Below, in pieces: positions 62,401 through 64,000 of a stretch of 64,000 nt of DNA. The notes under the pieces were generated by a model, which saw only the letters and a list, made by a program, of their open reading frames with translations, did no database searches and was not told where the DNA came from. The position numbers and the translations under genes were made by a program. The first letter of the stretch is position 1. Every line of letters starts with the position of its first letter. Source of the stretch: Pseudomonas triticicola (lineage in GTDB: Bacteria; Pseudomonadota; Gammaproteobacteria; Pseudomonadales; Pseudomonadaceae); the NCBI RefSeq assembly GCF_019145375.1, contig NZ_JAHSTX010000001.1:3385001-3449000 (forward strand), written 5' to 3'.

Positions 62401-63338
62401 TCGCCACCGGAACCGGTGGATGCGCCCGGGAACGGCGCAATCGCGGTCGGGTGGTTGTGGGTTTCAACCTTCATCAGAATGTGCACCGGCTCCTGCACCG
62501 CGCCGTACTGGCGGGTTTCAGGGTTCGGGAAGAAGCGGCCGGCAACGTTGCCGACGATCACCGAAGCGTTGTCCTTGTAAGCGGACAGCACGCCTTCGCT
62601 GTGCATCTGATAGGTGTTCTTGATCATGCCGAACAGGCTTTTTTCCTGGCTCTGGCCGTCAATGTCCCAACTGGCGTTGAAGATCTTGTGGCGGCAGTGC
62701 TCGGAGTTGGCCTGGGCGAACATCATCAGTTCGATGTCGTGCGGGTTGCGCTTCAGGCCATTGAAGGCGTTGACCAGATAATCGATCTCGTCTTCGGCCA
62801 GGGCCAGGCCCAGCTCGGTGTTGGCCTTTTCCAGCGCGGCGCGGCCGCCACCGAGGATGTCGATGGCGGTCAGCGGCTTCGGCTCGGCATGGCTGAACAG
62901 ACCGGCGGCCTGCTCGAGGTTGGCCAGCACGATCTGGGTCATGCGGTCATGCAGCGCGTCCGAAATCATCTGGGCTTCGGCTTCGCTGAACTGCCCTGCA
63001 ACATAGAAAGCGATACCGCGTTCCAGGCGCTGGATCTTGCTCAGGCCGCAGTTGCGGGCGATGTCGCTGGCCTTGCTCGACCACGGCGAGATGGTGCCGA
63101 AACGCGGCAACACCAGAAACAGACGACCGGTCGGCTCTTGAACCGGAACACTTGGGCCGTACTTCAGAAGGCGCGCTAGCACCTGCTGTTCGTCGCCGGT
63201 CAGGACGCCGGTGACTTCGGCGAAGTGAGCGAATTCAGCATACAGGCCACTGACAGCTGGAACCTTCTGGCTCAGTTGCTCAAGGAGTTTGCTGTGGCGA
63301 AAGGCAGAAAGGGCAGGAGCGCCGCGCAGGATCAACAT
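59442..63338 (-). CDS. purL: Phosphoribosylformylglycinamidine synthase
   Basis: The 1298-residue large-type enzyme converts FGAR to FGAM using glutamine and ATP, the fourth step of purine synthesis. The N-terminal domain starts [20 protein letters not shown]. The synthetase core shows [40 protein letters not shown] and [20 protein letters not shown]. The C-terminal glutaminase has the nucleophile cysteine in [20 protein letters not shown] and the catalytic pair in [13 protein letters not shown]. Length is as in E. coli. It is divergent from mltF. Confidence 0.98.
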   Translation of the reverse strand: MLILRGAPALSAFRHSKLLEQLSQKVPAVSGLYAEFAHFAEVTGVLTGDEQQVLARLLKYGPSVPVQEPTGRLFLVLPRFGTISPWSSKASDIARNCGLSKIQRLERGIAFYVAGQFSEAEAQMISDALHDRMTQIVLANLEQAAGLFSHAEPKPLTAIDILGGGRAALEKANTELGLALAEDEIDYLVNAFNGLKRNPHDIELMMFAQANSEHCRHKIFNASWDIDGQSQEKSLFGMIKNTYQMHSEGVLSAYKDNASVIVGNVAGRFFPNPETRQYGAVQEPVHILMKVETHNHPTAIAPFPGASTGSGGEIRDEGATGRGAKPKAGLTGFTVSNLQIPGFEQPWEVPYGKPERIVTALDIMIEGPLGGAAFNNEFGRPALTGYFRTFEQSISTPHGDEVRGYHKPIMLAGGMGNIREEHVKKGEIVVGSKLIVLGGPAMLIGLGGGAASSMATGTSSADLDFASVQRENPEMERRCQEVIDRCWQLGDKNPISFIHDVGAGGLSNAFPELVNDGDRGGRFELRNIPNDEPGMAPHEIWSNESQERYVLAVGPEDFERFQAICERERCPFAVVGEATAEPQLTVTDSHFGNNPVDMPLEVLLGKAPRMHRSVVREAELGDDFDPSNLDISESIERVLHHPAVASKSFLITIGDRTITGLVARDQMVGPWQVPVADVAVTATSFDVYTGEAMAMGERTPLALLDAPASGRMAIGETITNIAASRINKLSDIKLSANWMSAAGHPGEDARLYDTVKAVGMELCPELGITIPVGKDSMSMATRWNDNGEDKTVTSPMSLIVTGFAPVADIRKTLTPELRMDKGTTDLILIDLGRGQNRMGASILAQVHGKLGQHAPDVDDAEDLKAFFAVIQGLNADGHLLAYHDRSDGGLLTSVVEMAFAGHCGLSLNLDSVAESASEIAAILFNEELGAVIQVRQDATPDILAQFSAAGLGDCVSVIGQPINNGQINITFNGDTVFEGQRRLLQRQWAETSYQIQRLRDNADCAEQEFDALLEEDNPGLSVKLSYEVNQDIAAPYIKKGIRPQVAVLREQGVNGQVEMAAAFDRAGFSAIDVHMSDILAGRVDLNEFKGLVACGGFSYGDVLGAGEGWAKSALFNSRARDAFQGFFERNDSFTLGVCNGCQMMSNLHELIPGSEFWPHFVRNRSEQFEARVAMVQIQESNSIFLQGMAGSRMPIAIAHGEGHAEFASEEALLEADLSGCVAMRFVDNHGKVTEAYPANPNGSPRGITGLTSRDGRVTIMMPHPERVFRAVQNSWRSEDWNEDAPWMRMFRNARVWVN

Positions 63339-64000
<662 letters not shown>

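Noticed and set aside
59550..63179. 1209-codon open frame on the plus strand
   Set aside because: It is the antisense shadow of purL. Its product is rich in His, Asp, Arg and Val in a way expected from reversed high-GC codons, and it has no ribosome site.

Overview
The window looks like chromosomal DNA of a Pseudomonas of the P. fluorescens group. The support is the wsp chemosensory operon, an rpsP-rimM-trmD-rplS operon next to ffh, protein families typical of pseudomonads, an apparently high GC content in the housekeeping genes, and at least seven copies of a REP palindrome (core TTCGCGAGCAGGCTCGCTCC), mostly in head-to-head pairs between genes. No rRNA, tRNA or CRISPR array was seen. Family names are assigned from reading the sequence; no database search was run.

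Left end (1-14.2 kb). The 5' end of a Wsp surface-sensing operon (wspA-wspB-wspC, minus strand, running off the edge) lies back to back with a type VI secretion island: hcp, vgrG, a DUF4123 adaptor, a 1576-residue Rhs effector and its small immunity gene. hcp has a sigma-54 type promoter and, 85-210 bp upstream of it, strong palindromes that look like enhancer sites. Downstream of the Rhs immunity gene the DNA becomes AT-rich. It holds what looks like a store of displaced toxin tips: an unknown secreted protein, a 5'-damaged barnase-like ribonuclease with an intact barstar-like inhibitor, the last 30 codons of another probable toxin, and a further immunity-like gene. A 51-bp inverted-repeat element sits at the damaged end of the barnase module.

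Middle (14.3-44.4 kb). This is mostly core genome: a YebE-like protein, opgD (periplasmic glucans), an Old Yellow Enzyme (xenA-like), recJ, yaeQ, a CaiB/BaiF CoA-transferase, thrC and hom (threonine synthesis), dsbC, xerD, a cation/proton antiporter, the rplS-trmD-rimM-rpsP operon, ffh, a CcsA-like membrane protein, a CorC-type transporter, an MFS symporter, purT, a VUT-family transporter, a gamma-carbonic anhydrase, two NUDIX hydrolases and an L,D-transpeptidase. One locus (23.3-25.2 kb) is a BvgS-like sensor that stops just after its PAS domain, next to a degenerate receiver protein.

Right part (44.5-64 kb). A complete N-acetylglucosamine PTS operon (GntR regulator, nagA, SIS-family deaminase, EIIA-HPr-EI fusion, EIICB) is followed by a 1907-residue toxin-like protein with two internal duplications. 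One is a ChaN/TIKI-like domain whose first copy has lost its putative catalytic residues. Then come a DUF6124 gene, about 1 kb of dispersed repeats, a YqfO-like gene, purL, and the 5' end of mltF.

The best candidates for new biology are the toxin-tip store at 11.0-14.2 kb, the double-duplicated giant protein at 52-57.7 kb, and the palindromic sites upstream of hcp.
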